Below, in pieces: positions 9,695-17,182 of a stretch of DNA of 35,508 bases. The DNA comes from Betaproteobacteria bacterium. Its GTDB lineage: Bacteria > Pseudomonadota > Gammaproteobacteria > Burkholderiales > Burkholderiaceae_F. Every line of letters begins with the position of its first letter. The stretch's first letter is position 1. Where the stretch lies: the NCBI GenBank assembly GCA_005882215.1, contig VBCK01000090.1, forward strand, positions 1-35,508, written 5' to 3'. A program made the position numbers and the translations under genes. The notes under the pieces were generated by a model. The model was not told where the DNA came from, did not search any database, and saw only the letters and a list, made by a program, of their open reading frames with translations.

Positions 9695-10153
9695 ATGCGG
9701 TACCTGCCTGCTTCGCGCTCGACTCCGTGTCGGATGCGCGGGTTCACGCTGATCGAGATCATCGTGGTGATCACGATCATGGCGATCATGGCCGCCTTGA
9801 TCGTGCCACGCGTGGTCGGCCGGACCGACGACGCCCGGATTGCGGCCGCGCGACAGGACATCGCCACGCTGACGAATGCGCTGAAGCTGTACCGCCTGGA
9901 CAATGGGCGCTACCCGACGACGGAACAAGGCTTGCGCGCGCTGGTCGAAAAACCGACCGTGGACCCGATTCCGACCAACTGGAAGGCCGGCGGGTATCTG
10001 GACTCGCCGACGGTGCGCAAGGACCCCTGGAGCAACGACTACCAGTACCTGAATCCCGGTCTGCACGGCGAAATCGACGTGATGAGTTTCGGTCGGGACG
10101 GCCAGCCCGGCGGCGAGGGCCCGGATGCGGATATTGGCAGCTGGACACAGTAG
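9695..10153 (+). CDS. gspG: Type II secretion system major pseudopilin GspG
   Basis: GspG is the main subunit of the T2SS pseudopilus. The 152-residue precursor has a positively charged leader and the prepilin peptidase site RG|FTLIEIIVVITIMAIMAA; the leader is 16 residues if translation starts at the ATG 9695, or shorter if it starts at the internal ATG 9734. The C-terminal half has the features of the GspG family: YRLDNGRYPTTEQGLRALV, KDPWSNDYQYLNPG and a final segment with FGRDGQPGGEG, which corresponds to the calcium-binding loop. It opens the plus-strand gsp run G-H-I-J-K-L-M-N-D-E-F. Confidence 0.95.
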   Translation: MRYLPASRSTPCRMRGFTLIEIIVVITIMAIMAALIVPRVVGRTDDARIAAARQDIATLTNALKLYRLDNGRYPTTEQGLRALVEKPTVDPIPTNWKAGGYLDSPTVRKDPWSNDYQYLNPGLHGEIDVMSFGRDGQPGGEGPDADIGSWTQ

Positions 10154-10276
10154 CGCGACCTCCTGGTGCGTGAGATGTCAGCTTCGATTGCACCGCGGCT
10201 CATGACAGAAAATCGGGAGGATCGGCTTCGAGGGGGGACTGCGTCCCTGTCGCAGACTCCCATTTGCGACCATCCA

Positions 10277-10300
10277 CGGTGCGCCTTGCAAGGCGCACCG
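10277..10300. repeat. Perfect 24-bp palindrome between gspG and gspH
   Basis: The 24 bp are identical to their own reverse complement; the half-site is CGGTGCGCCTTG. It lies 8 bp before the 47-bp dispersed repeat copy B, so together they form a composite palindromic element inside the gspG-gspH gap. It could form a cruciform or an RNA hairpin that pauses or protects the transcript after gspG, or be a protein-binding site; there is no T-run. Confidence 0.75.
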
Positions 10301-10308
10301 GCTCCGGC

Positions 10309-10372
10309 GGCGCGAAGCAGTGCTTCGCGAAACCCCGCCTTCGCCCCCCCGCGGCATTCACAAGTGTCACAG
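10309..10372. repeat. Dispersed repeat, copy B, overlapping the gspH start
   Basis: This is the second copy of the element at 2356-2419, in the same orientation; 10309-10355 is an exact 47-bp match. It carries the same 9-bp inverted repeat (CGCGAAGCA/TGCTTCGCG). The end of the repeat includes the GTG at 10364-10366 that is the nearest in-frame start for gspH, where copy A has GCG at the same position. The intergenic spacing here (about 210 bp) is much larger than anywhere else among the pseudopilin genes, consistent with insertion of a mobile repeat. Confidence 0.85.
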
Positions 10373-10888
10373 CAGCGGACAAGCGCTGTCGCTGCTCTTA
10401 GGGGACAAGCCTTTGGCTTCACGCTGCTGGAGATCCTGATCGTACTGGTGCTGATCGCGGTGCTGACCTCGGTGATCTCGCTCAGCACAGCGCGCGATCC
10501 GCGCCAGTCGCTGACCGAACAGGCGCAGCGCCTTGGCCTGCTGCTGACGCTGGCCAGCGATGAGACGCGGATCCGCCAGCAGCCGATTTCCTGGGAAGGC
10601 GACCTGAAGGGCTATCGGTTCCTCAGCGAAGCTGGCGGCGAGCGTCGATTGCTCGGCGACGACGACCTGCTGCACGAACGCGCCTGGCAACGGCCGCTGA
10701 CACGGCTGGCGATCTCGCGCGAAGGCCAGTTGCAACAGGCGCTGCTGAGCCCCGACGCGGCGACGCTGCGGCTGTCGATCGGGCGCGAGTGGGTGCAGCC
10801 GCGGTGGCGGATCGAGATGGCCGACGGCGTTGTGGATGTCGCGGTCGAGTTCGACGAGAACGGAATTGGCGGCGTCGCGAACCGTTGA
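10364..10888 (+). CDS. gspH: Type II secretion system minor pseudopilin GspH
   Basis: GspH is a minor pseudopilin that caps or primes the pseudopilus. The mature part begins at the prepilin site FG|FTLLEILIVLVLIAVLTSV, and the rest is a GspH/FimT-like beta domain including DETRIRQQPISWEGDLKGYR. The GTG at 10364 gives a 174-residue precursor with a 17-18 residue leader; it has no good ribosome-binding site and lies in a dispersed repeat. The frame is open back to 10166, but that stretch is repeat and non-conserved sequence. The start is therefore doubtful, while the product is clear. It overlaps gspI by about 50 nt. Confidence 0.85.
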   Translation: MSQQRTSAVAALRGQAFGFTLLEILIVLVLIAVLTSVISLSTARDPRQSLTEQAQRLGLLLTLASDETRIRQQPISWEGDLKGYRFLSEAGGERRLLGDDDLLHERAWQRPLTRLAISREGQLQQALLSPDAATLRLSIGREWVQPRWRIEMADGVVDVAVEFDENGIGGVANR

Positions 10889-11255
10889 ACCGGGCTGCGC
10901 CGGGTTCACGCTGCTCGAGGTGCTGGTCGCGCTGGTCGTGATCGGCGTGGTGTTGCTGGCCGCCGTGCGCGGCGCGATGGCACTGACCAACAGCGCCCGC
11001 GACGTCCGCACCAAGCTGCTGGCGGTGCTGACCGCCGAAAACCGCCTTGTCGAGCTGCGTCTGGCGGGCACGCAGCTGATGGTAGGCGTGAACCAGCAGG
11101 ACTGCCAACAGGGCGGCCTGAAATTCGTATGCGAACAGTCGATCGAGTCGACGCCCAACCCGTTCTTCCGACGGGTCCAGGTGCGCGTGCTGAATTCGGA
11201 CTCCGGATCGGAGCGCGAATACGCGCTGCTGATGACCGTGTTGCCGAGCAACTGA
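10836..11255 (+). CDS. gspI: Type II secretion system minor pseudopilin GspI
   Basis: GspI is a minor pseudopilin that nucleates the tip complex with GspJ and GspK. The prepilin site is AG|FTLLEVLVALVVIGVVLLAA, followed by a soluble domain with LTAENRLVELRL and a cysteine pair (QQDCQQGGLKFVCEQS). The ATG at 10836 gives 139 residues with a 23-residue leader and overlaps the end of gspH; TTG codons at 10830 and 10866 are alternatives. The overlap suggests translational coupling. Confidence 0.9.
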   Translation: MSRSSSTRTELAASRTVEPGCAGFTLLEVLVALVVIGVVLLAAVRGAMALTNSARDVRTKLLAVLTAENRLVELRLAGTQLMVGVNQQDCQQGGLKFVCEQSIESTPNPFFRRVQVRVLNSDSGSEREYALLMTVLPSN

Positions 11256-11269
11256 GAGCCCGCGTCGCG

Positions 11270-11887
11270 ATGATCACCCGACCCTTGCGCCGCATCGCGG
11301 GTCCGCCGGCCGGCCGTCACGCGCCGCACGGGTTCACGCTGGTCGAGCTGCTGGTCGCGATCTGGATCATGTCGATCGTGTCGATCATCGCGTGGCGCGG
11401 TTTGTCGGCGCTGGTTGCAACACGTGACCGGCTCGGGCCGGAGGCCGACGACGTGCGTGCCGTCCTGACCGGGTTCGGTCAGATGGAGCGCGACCTGGCG
11501 CATGCCGCCGGCCCGGTGCTGGGATCCACGTCCGCCCTGCCGGTCAGCGTGCAGATCGTCGATGGCGCGCCCGCGCTGCAGGTGCTGCGATTTTCCGAGC
11601 CGCTGGCCAATGGCGCCAGCGCGGTGCAACTGGTGACGTACTCGGTGATGGACGGCGCCCTGTCGCGCCGGTGCTCGCCGCCGGCGCGCAGTGTCCAGGC
11701 CGCGCTGGGCGCGGCGCCGGCGACGGTGCGGCTGCTGGGCGGCGTCACCTCGATGCAGGTGCGCGTATGGCGCGTCAACGAGGGCTGGGTGGTGCCGGAT
11801 TCGAAAGGCACTCCGTTCCCCGGCGTGGAAGTGGTGCTGACGCGAGGCGACGGCACCACGCTGCGGCGGGTGATGCTGGTGGGGTAA
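11270..11887 (+). CDS. gspJ: Type II secretion system minor pseudopilin GspJ
   Basis: GspJ forms the pseudopilus tip with GspI and GspK. The 205-residue precursor starts MITRPLRRIAGPPAG, and the prepilin site is HG|FTLVELLVAIWIMSIVSIIA. The body contains the GspJ-type RDRLGPEADDVRAVL and FGQMERDLAHAAGPVL segments and ends RGDGTTLRRVMLVG. The ATG is 14 nt after the gspI stop. The frame is open far upstream, but that part overlaps gspI and is not coding. Confidence 0.92.
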   Translation: MITRPLRRIAGPPAGRHAPHGFTLVELLVAIWIMSIVSIIAWRGLSALVATRDRLGPEADDVRAVLTGFGQMERDLAHAAGPVLGSTSALPVSVQIVDGAPALQVLRFSEPLANGASAVQLVTYSVMDGALSRRCSPPARSVQAALGAAPATVRLLGGVTSMQVRVWRVNEGWVVPDSKGTPFPGVEVVLTRGDGTTLRRVMLVG

Positions 11888-11899
11888 GCGGCGGCCAAT

Positions 11900-12883
11900 A
11901 TGGTTGACAGTCCACACGCCGCCCTCACACCCGGCCCCTCTCCCGCGGGGGTGAGAGTCCGCGGGGCTGCCTTGCTGATGGCCCTGGTCGTCGCGGCGAT
12001 CGCCACGCTGATCGTCAGCGGCCTGTTCTGGCGCCAGTTCGTGCTGGTGCGAACGATCGAGAACCAGCAGTTGATGTCGCAAAGCCGCCTGCTGCTACGC
12101 GGCGCGCTCGACTGGGCCGGAGCGATCCTGCGCGAAGACGCGGCCCGCAAGCCTTACACCGCACTGACCGAGCCGTGGGCGCAGCCGTTGGCCGAAACGC
12201 GCCTGGATGACCTCGGCGAAAGCTCGGCGCTCGCCTCGCAGGCGTCGATGTCGGGCGCGATCGAGGACGCGCAGTCGAGGCTGAACCTGCGCAACCTGGT
12301 GGGTGTCGACGGTGCACCCGATGACGCGCAGCGCGCCGTGCTGGCACGCCTGGCCTCCGAGCTGTCGCTGCCACAGCCAACTGCGGACCTGATTTCGGCG
12401 TATGCCGTCCAGGCGTTCGGTCCGGTCGCTTCTGTGCAGTCCGCCAGTGCACAGCCTGGCAGCCCAGCGACCCCCTTACCGCTGGTTTTCCCCGAGGACA
12501 TAGCCCGGATTCCGGGGCTGGACCCGTCCGTGGCCCCGCGTTTGGCGCCGTACGTGGTGGTGCTGGACGGGCGCACGCCGGTGAACTTCAACACGGCCTC
12601 GGCCGAGCTGATCGCGGCCGAAATGGAAGGCCTGTCGCTGGCGAACGCGCGCGCCCTCGTGGCCGATCGGGATCGGATTCCCTTTGTGAACACCGGGGAC
12701 TCGCGCCTGCAGCGACGGGACGCAAGCTTCCGGGCCGGTGACGTGTCGGTCATCTCGAACTACTTTTTCATCCGCGGGCAGATCAAGCTGCTGCGCGCCG
12801 ACACGCGGATGGAAGCGCTGGTAAAGCGCACGGCCCCTGGCCAGCCCGGTAAGGGCGATGTCTTGTGGGAGCGCGAACTATGA
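11900..12883 (+). CDS. gspK: Type II secretion system pseudopilin-like protein GspK
   Basis: GspK is the large pseudopilin at the tip, cleaved by the prepilin peptidase. The cleavage region is RG|AALLMALVVAAIATLIVSG, without the usual Glu+5, as is normal for GspK. The large domain includes DAQSRLNLRNLVG and the helix-hairpin-helix-like part near VNFNTASAELIAAEMEGLS, and the C-terminus ends GDVLWEREL. Two starts are possible: ATG at 11900, giving a 22-residue leader made mostly of a repeat-like sequence, or GTG at 11951, giving the leader MRVRG. The second resembles typical GspK leaders. The stop overlaps the gspL ATG. Confidence 0.9.
   Translation: MVDSPHAALTPGPSPAGVRVRGAALLMALVVAAIATLIVSGLFWRQFVLVRTIENQQLMSQSRLLLRGALDWAGAILREDAARKPYTALTEPWAQPLAETRLDDLGESSALASQASMSGAIEDAQSRLNLRNLVGVDGAPDDAQRAVLARLASELSLPQPTADLISAYAVQAFGPVASVQSASAQPGSPATPLPLVFPEDIARIPGLDPSVAPRLAPYVVVLDGRTPVNFNTASAELIAAEMEGLSLANARALVADRDRIPFVNTGDSRLQRRDASFRAGDVSVISNYFFIRGQIKLLRADTRMEALVKRTAPGQPGKGDVLWEREL
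11924..11955. repeat. Putative dispersed hairpin repeat within the gspK 5' end
   Basis: The stretch has inverted arms CTCAC-a-CCC (11924-11932) and GGG-GTGAG (11948-11955) around a C-rich centre. Translated in the gspK frame it reads AALTPGPSPAGVRVRG. LTPxPSP peptides are typical of intergenic proteobacterial repeats that get mistranslated, so I infer that this repeat has contributed to the gspK leader or lies just before the true GTG start at 11951. Only one copy is in the window, so the repeat status is inferred from memory of such sequences. Confidence 0.45.
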
Positions 12884-14136
12884 GACGGGGAGCCGCGCAG
12901 CGCCTGCTCGCCTTCCTGCCGCCGCGGCGCGCGTTGCTGGAGGGCGGCGGGCGCGGGTCGTTGAGCGCGGCCACCGTGGTCGGCTACGGGGGCATCGACG
13001 CTTCGCTGCAGCCCTGCAGCGCGGGCGATGCGCCGCTGTCGCTGCTGCCCAGGGCCCAATCGGTCGACCTGGTGTTCGACGCCGCGGACGTGTTCACCGC
13101 GCTGCTCGATGCGCCCCGGATGTCGGAGGCACGGCTGCGGCAGGCGTTGCCGAGCCTGGTCGAGGAACGGCTGCTGTCGGACGCTGCCGACTGTCATCTG
13201 GCCTACGCGATCGGGGTCACGGCCGGAACCTCCACGCAAGTCACAGCGGCCGCGATCGATCGGGTCACGCTGACGCGTGCGCTGGAGGCCGCCTCCGAGG
13301 CTGAGCTGCGGCCGCGCAGCGCCTACAGCGCCCTGTATGCGATCCCGCCGCCTGCGGGCGCCACCTTATCGGTCCGGATCGACAGGAGTCGCGGCACCGT
13401 GCGCACGGGCGAGCACTCCGGATTCGCCTTCGATCTGGACGACGAGCCGCCGGCAGCGTTGTCGATCGCGATTCAACAACTCGGAATCCTCCGGATTCAC
13501 GCCTACGGGCGCGAGGCGGCACGCCTGGTGCCGTTCGCTTCCCGGCTGGGCGTCGAGGTGGTCGACTTGAGGCGGGATTTCGACCCGGCCTCGATCTCGA
13601 GCGCGGTCAACCTGCTGCAGGGCCGCTTCGCTCCGGCAGGTCGCCTCGGAATGCCGACCGTCACCGCGCTGGTGCGCAGCGGCCACCTGAAACCGTTGCT
13701 GCCCTGGGCCGCGGTCTGGCTGGTAATTTTCCTGATCGGGTTGAACGCGTACCGCTGGAAACTGGAGTCGGAGGCCAGTGCGGTCAAATCCTCGATGCGC
13801 ACCGCCTTTCGCAGCGCCTTTCCGAACGAGCCTTTTTCGGATCCGGTGGCGCAGACGAAAATCCACCTGCGCGAGTTGCGCGCACGCGCGGGCCAATCCT
13901 CGCCGGACGACTTCTCGGTACTTAATGCACAGGCCGGGCAGCTCCTCTCGAGCGCGCCGGTCGGAGCGCTGGCGGGCGTCGAGTACCGCGACGCGGCGTT
14001 GACGCTGAAGTTCAAGCCCGGCACCGCCAGCACGGCCGGATTTCAGAATGCGCTGCGAGCCCAGGCCGTGCAGCAGGGTCTCGATCTGCGCTTCAACGCC
14101 GACGGCTCGGCGCACATCGTTCCGATTGCCCCATGA
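12880..14136 (+). CDS. gspL: Type II secretion system protein GspL
   Basis: GspL is the inner-membrane platform protein that recruits the GspE ATPase through its cytoplasmic domain. The 418-residue product has a long actin-like cytoplasmic part (to about residue 270), one membrane helix (LPWAAVWLVIFLIGLNAYRW) and a periplasmic ferredoxin-like domain ending FNADGSAHIVPIAP. Conserved elements include LRQALPSLVEERLLSD. Its ATG overlaps the gspK stop and its stop overlaps the gspM ATG, each by the ATGA arrangement, so translation is coupled. Confidence 0.92.
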   Translation: MRRGAAQRLLAFLPPRRALLEGGGRGSLSAATVVGYGGIDASLQPCSAGDAPLSLLPRAQSVDLVFDAADVFTALLDAPRMSEARLRQALPSLVEERLLSDAADCHLAYAIGVTAGTSTQVTAAAIDRVTLTRALEAASEAELRPRSAYSALYAIPPPAGATLSVRIDRSRGTVRTGEHSGFAFDLDDEPPAALSIAIQQLGILRIHAYGREAARLVPFASRLGVEVVDLRRDFDPASISSAVNLLQGRFAPAGRLGMPTVTALVRSGHLKPLLPWAAVWLVIFLIGLNAYRWKLESEASAVKSSMRTAFRSAFPNEPFSDPVAQTKIHLRELRARAGQSSPDDFSVLNAQAGQLLSSAPVGALAGVEYRDAALTLKFKPGTASTAGFQNALRAQAVQQGLDLRFNADGSAHIVPIAP

Positions 14137-14612
14137 AGCTGGCAGCGTTGCGTCAGTTCTGGTCCGAACGCGAGTCGCGCGAGCAGGCCGTGCTGGCGAC
14201 GGGAGCGTTTCTGGTCGGCGCCGTGCTGCTCTACCTGATGATCGAGCCGGCGTTTTCTGCGATCGGCAAGCTGCAGCGCTCGCTGCCCAATACACGCGAT
14301 CAGTCGGCGCAGTTGGAGGCCTTGCTATCCGAGGTGCGCGCGCTGAAATCCAGGCCTGCGGTGGCCGGTGCCAGTGGCGCTGATACGCCGGCCGCAATCG
14401 AGCAATCGCTGGCCGCTGCCGGGCTGAAAGCCGCGCGCGTCGTTCCGCTGGCCGATGGTGCGCTGCAGCTGACCTTTGCCAACGTCCCATATGCCACGTG
14501 GTCGGTCTGGCTCGCCAGCGCCGAGCGAGAGCTCGGTATGCACGCGATCGCGGTCGACGATATGGAACGGATCGGCCACGCTGGTACTGGCCACCGGACA
14601 GGACCGCGGTGA
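14133..14612 (+). CDS. gspM: Type II secretion system protein GspM with altered C-terminus
   Basis: GspM is an inner-membrane partner of GspL. The 159-residue product has an N-terminal cytoplasmic stretch (MKLAALRQFWSERESREQAV), one membrane helix (LVGAVLLYLMIEPAF) and a periplasmic domain with TFANVPYATWSVWLASAERELGM. Family resemblance stops near IAVDD (about 14557). The last ~17 residues (MERIGHAGTGHRTGPR) are the wrong-frame reading of the gspN gene, so the native C-terminal strand is missing. The change is best explained by a deletion that removed the end of gspM and the start of gspN. Confidence 0.85.
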   Translation: MKLAALRQFWSERESREQAVLATGAFLVGAVLLYLMIEPAFSAIGKLQRSLPNTRDQSAQLEALLSEVRALKSRPAVAGASGADTPAAIEQSLAAAGLKAARVVPLADGALQLTFANVPYATWSVWLASAERELGMHAIAVDDMERIGHAGTGHRTGPR

Positions 14613-15192
14613 TGCGCGCGCCGGCCTGCCGGATCCGCTTTCGTGGAGCCTGAGCCCTTGGCCGCTCTTGTCCGGAACCTTGCAGCTGACGCTGCGTCAT
14701 CCTTCGGCGTTGGCGACGCCGGTGCGCGTCAATGCCTACGCAGATGGCAGGCTGCAGGTGGGGCCCGCGACCCTAAGGTTGCCGGCCGCGATGCTGGCTG
14801 GCTTGGGGGCACCGTGGAACACCGTGCGCCCCGGCGGCATTGTCAGCCTGCACACCGATGGGCTCGAGGTTGCGCGGGGACACGGTCGAGGTAATCTGAA
14901 TGTCGAATGGGAATATGCCTCCAGCGCGCTGACGCCGGTGGCCCCGATTGGACATTACCGGCTGGAGGCATCGGGCGAATACCCGGGAACGCGCCTCGAA
15001 CTTCAGACGATTGCCGGACCCCTCGAGCTGACCGGCAGTGGCACAATCATCGAGGGTGGGCACCTACGCTTTCATGGGATAGCCCGACCCCTGGCAGACG
15101 CCGACCCGGCGACCAAGACCCAGCTGACCGGCCTGATCTCGCTGCTGGGACGCCGCGAGGGCGACGCGGCTATTTTGAGCTTCGGATCGTGA
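14476..15192 (+). CDS. gspN: Type II secretion system protein GspN, N-terminus missing (probable pseudogene)
   Basis: GspN is an accessory T2SS protein normally anchored by an N-terminal membrane helix. GspN-like sequence begins abruptly at about 14557 with TIWNGSATLVLATG and continues with PLSWSLSPWPLLSGTLQLTL to LISLLGRREGDAAILSFGS at the stop. The first part of the gene, which should hold the membrane helix and the start codon, is absent. The frame upstream of 14557 (from the ATG at 14476) is gspM read in another frame and does not look like GspN. No good start lies inside the GspN-like part, so a functional product is doubtful. The stop is 1 nt before the gspD ATG. Confidence 0.8.
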   Translation: MPTSHMPRGRSGSPAPSESSVCTRSRSTIWNGSATLVLATGQDRGDARAGLPDPLSWSLSPWPLLSGTLQLTLRHPSALATPVRVNAYADGRLQVGPATLRLPAAMLAGLGAPWNTVRPGGIVSLHTDGLEVARGHGRGNLNVEWEYASSALTPVAPIGHYRLEASGEYPGTRLELQTIAGPLELTGSGTIIEGGHLRFHGIARPLADADPATKTQLTGLISLLGRREGDAAILSFGS

Positions 15193-15193
15193 C

Positions 15194-17182
15194 ATGAAGC
15201 CTCGGCGCGCACATTCGCAAGTCCAGGCCGGCGCGGCGGCTCGCGCGGCGGTGCGCGCGCTTGCGCTGGCGCTGCTGGTCGGCGTGCCGATCGCGCGCGC
15301 CGCCGACCCGGCCCGTGGTCCGACTCCCCGTGCCGCAGCGCGCGCCAGCGAGGGCGAATCCGTCGTTCTGAATTTCGTCAACGCCGATCTGGAGGCCGTG
15401 GTGCGGGCGGTCGGCCAGTTCACGGGCCGCACGTTCGTGATCGACCCGCGTGTGAAAGGAACGCTGACGCTGGTAACGGAGCGGCCGGTTACGCGCCAGC
15501 AGGCGTTCGAGCAACTGCTGTCGGCGCTTCGGCTGCAGGGCTTCACGCTGGTCGAGTCGAACGAGGGCGGCGGCGTAGCGCGGATCCTGCCGGAGGCCGA
15601 CGCCAAGCTTCAGGGCGGGCGCGTGGTCACGCCGGCAGGGTATGCCCCGCGCGGCGACCAGGTGCTTACGCAGGTGTTTCGCCTGCAGTACGAGTCGGCC
15701 ACCAACCTGGTGCCGGTGCTGCGACCGCTGATCGCTCCGAACAACACGATTTCGGCCTACCCGGCCAATAACACGCTCGTGATCACCGACTACGCGGAGA
15801 ACCTTCGCCGCCTGGCGCGGATCATCGAGGCGATCGATTCGCCGGCCACCTCGGAAGTCGAGGTCGTTGCGTTGAAATATGGCCTTGCGACCGACGTGGC
15901 GACGATCCTGAACAAGATACTGGACGAAGGCGCGCGCAGCTCCGGGCAGGCCGCGGACCCCGGCCAGCGCGTCGCGGTCCTGGCCGAACCGCGCACCAAC
16001 ATGCTGATCCTGCGCGCTGCCAGCCGGGCGCGGCTGGATCAGGCCAAGGAGCTGATCGCCCGCTTCGACCAACCCAACCTGACGCCCGGCAATATCAACG
16101 TCGTTTACCTGCGCAACGCGCAGGCGGTCAAGCTGGCGCCGCTGCTGCGCGCGGTCCTCTCGAGCGATCCGTCGTTCATGCAGCAGGCCGGCGGCAGCGG
16201 GCTGACGGTGACCCCGATGAGTTCGTCGCTCGGCGCCCAGTCCGGAACGAGCCCGCAGGGTGGGTCGACCCAGGGTACGCAGCAGCAAAGCAGCTCGTCC
16301 GGTGCCAGTTACTCGTCGGGCGGAGGCGGCGGCTCCGCAGGCGGGGTCGCTGGGATGATCCAGGCCGATCCCGCCACCAATTCGCTGATCATCTCGGCGC
16401 CCGAACCTCTGTACCGGAATATCCGCTCGATCATCGATCGGTTGGACGTTCGGCCGGCCCAGGTGATGATCGAGTCGCTCGTAGTCGAACTGACCGGGCA
16501 GAAGGCCGCCGAATTCGGCATTCAGTGGCAGGCACTGAATGGGCTGACCAACGTCAGCAACGGAAACACGACCCAATTCGTCGGCGGCACCAACTTCTCA
16601 AACGGTACGGGAGCCGGTTCGAATATCGTTGGGCTGTCCGGGAGCATCTTGACGCCGGCCCCAGGACTGAACCTCGGCATCATCCAAGCCCCAGATCACC
16701 GAAGGCGGCGCGGTGCGGCTGGCCATCTATATAGAAGATTCCTCGGTGGTCTCGGGCACTTCGGCCAACAACCCGGTGCTGAACAAGCGCAGCTTCCAGA
16801 CCAACGTGATCGTCGAGGACGGCAGCTTCGTCGTGATCAGCGGGCTGATCCAGGACCAGGCCGACGAGAGCCAGAGCAAGGTGCCCGTGCTGGGGAACCT
16901 GCCGCTGATCGGCCGGCTGTTCCGCTACGACACGCGCGACCACATCAAGACGCAGACGATGGTGTTCCTGCGGCCCACGATCATCCGCGACGAGTCGGCA
17001 GCGAGCGAGATTGCACTGAGCCGCTACGACTACATGCGCGGCCAGGTCGCGCAATCGCACCAGGGCAGTCTGGCGCCGCTGCCCGACCTGTCGGTCGAGG
17101 ACCTGCCGCCGGCTCCGCCGCCTGGGCGTCCGAAGGCGGCGCCGTCCCCACCCGCTGCGCCCGGCAGGCCGTCCGGGGCTGA
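15194..17182 (+). CDS. gspD: Secretin GspD, 5' part of a disrupted gene
   Basis: GspD forms the outer-membrane secretin channel of the T2SS. The ATG at 15194 is followed by a signal peptide (LALALLVGVPIARA) and the N0-N3 domains: VVLNFVNADLEAVVRAVGQF, ITDYAENLRRLARIIEAIDS, NVVYLRNAQAVKLAPLLRAV and ANTLIIS-like DPATNSLIISAPEPLYRNI, with a Gly/Ser/Gln-rich loop between. Family similarity holds to NLGII at about 16684. After that the frame reads the following sequence out of phase (HRRRRGAAG onwards) to a chance stop at 17182. The region that should follow, about 80-90 residues of the secretin core including the gate, is missing. The intended continuation is in the +1 frame (next entry). Confidence 0.85.
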   Translation: MKPRRAHSQVQAGAAARAAVRALALALLVGVPIARAADPARGPTPRAAARASEGESVVLNFVNADLEAVVRAVGQFTGRTFVIDPRVKGTLTLVTERPVTRQQAFEQLLSALRLQGFTLVESNEGGGVARILPEADAKLQGGRVVTPAGYAPRGDQVLTQVFRLQYESATNLVPVLRPLIAPNNTISAYPANNTLVITDYAENLRRLARIIEAIDSPATSEVEVVALKYGLATDVATILNKILDEGARSSGQAADPGQRVAVLAEPRTNMLILRAASRARLDQAKELIARFDQPNLTPGNINVVYLRNAQAVKLAPLLRAVLSSDPSFMQQAGGSGLTVTPMSSSLGAQSGTSPQGGSTQGTQQQSSSSGASYSSGGGGGSAGGVAGMIQADPATNSLIISAPEPLYRNIRSIIDRLDVRPAQVMIESLVVELTGQKAAEFGIQWQALNGLTNVSNGNTTQFVGGTNFSNGTGAGSNIVGLSGSILTPAPGLNLGIIQAPDHRRRRGAAGHLYRRFLGGLGHFGQQPGAEQAQLPDQRDRRGRQLRRDQRADPGPGRREPEQGARAGEPAADRPAVPLRHARPHQDADDGVPAAHDHPRRVGSERDCTEPLRLHARPGRAIAPGQSGAAARPVGRGPAAGSAAWASEGGAVPTRCARQAVRG

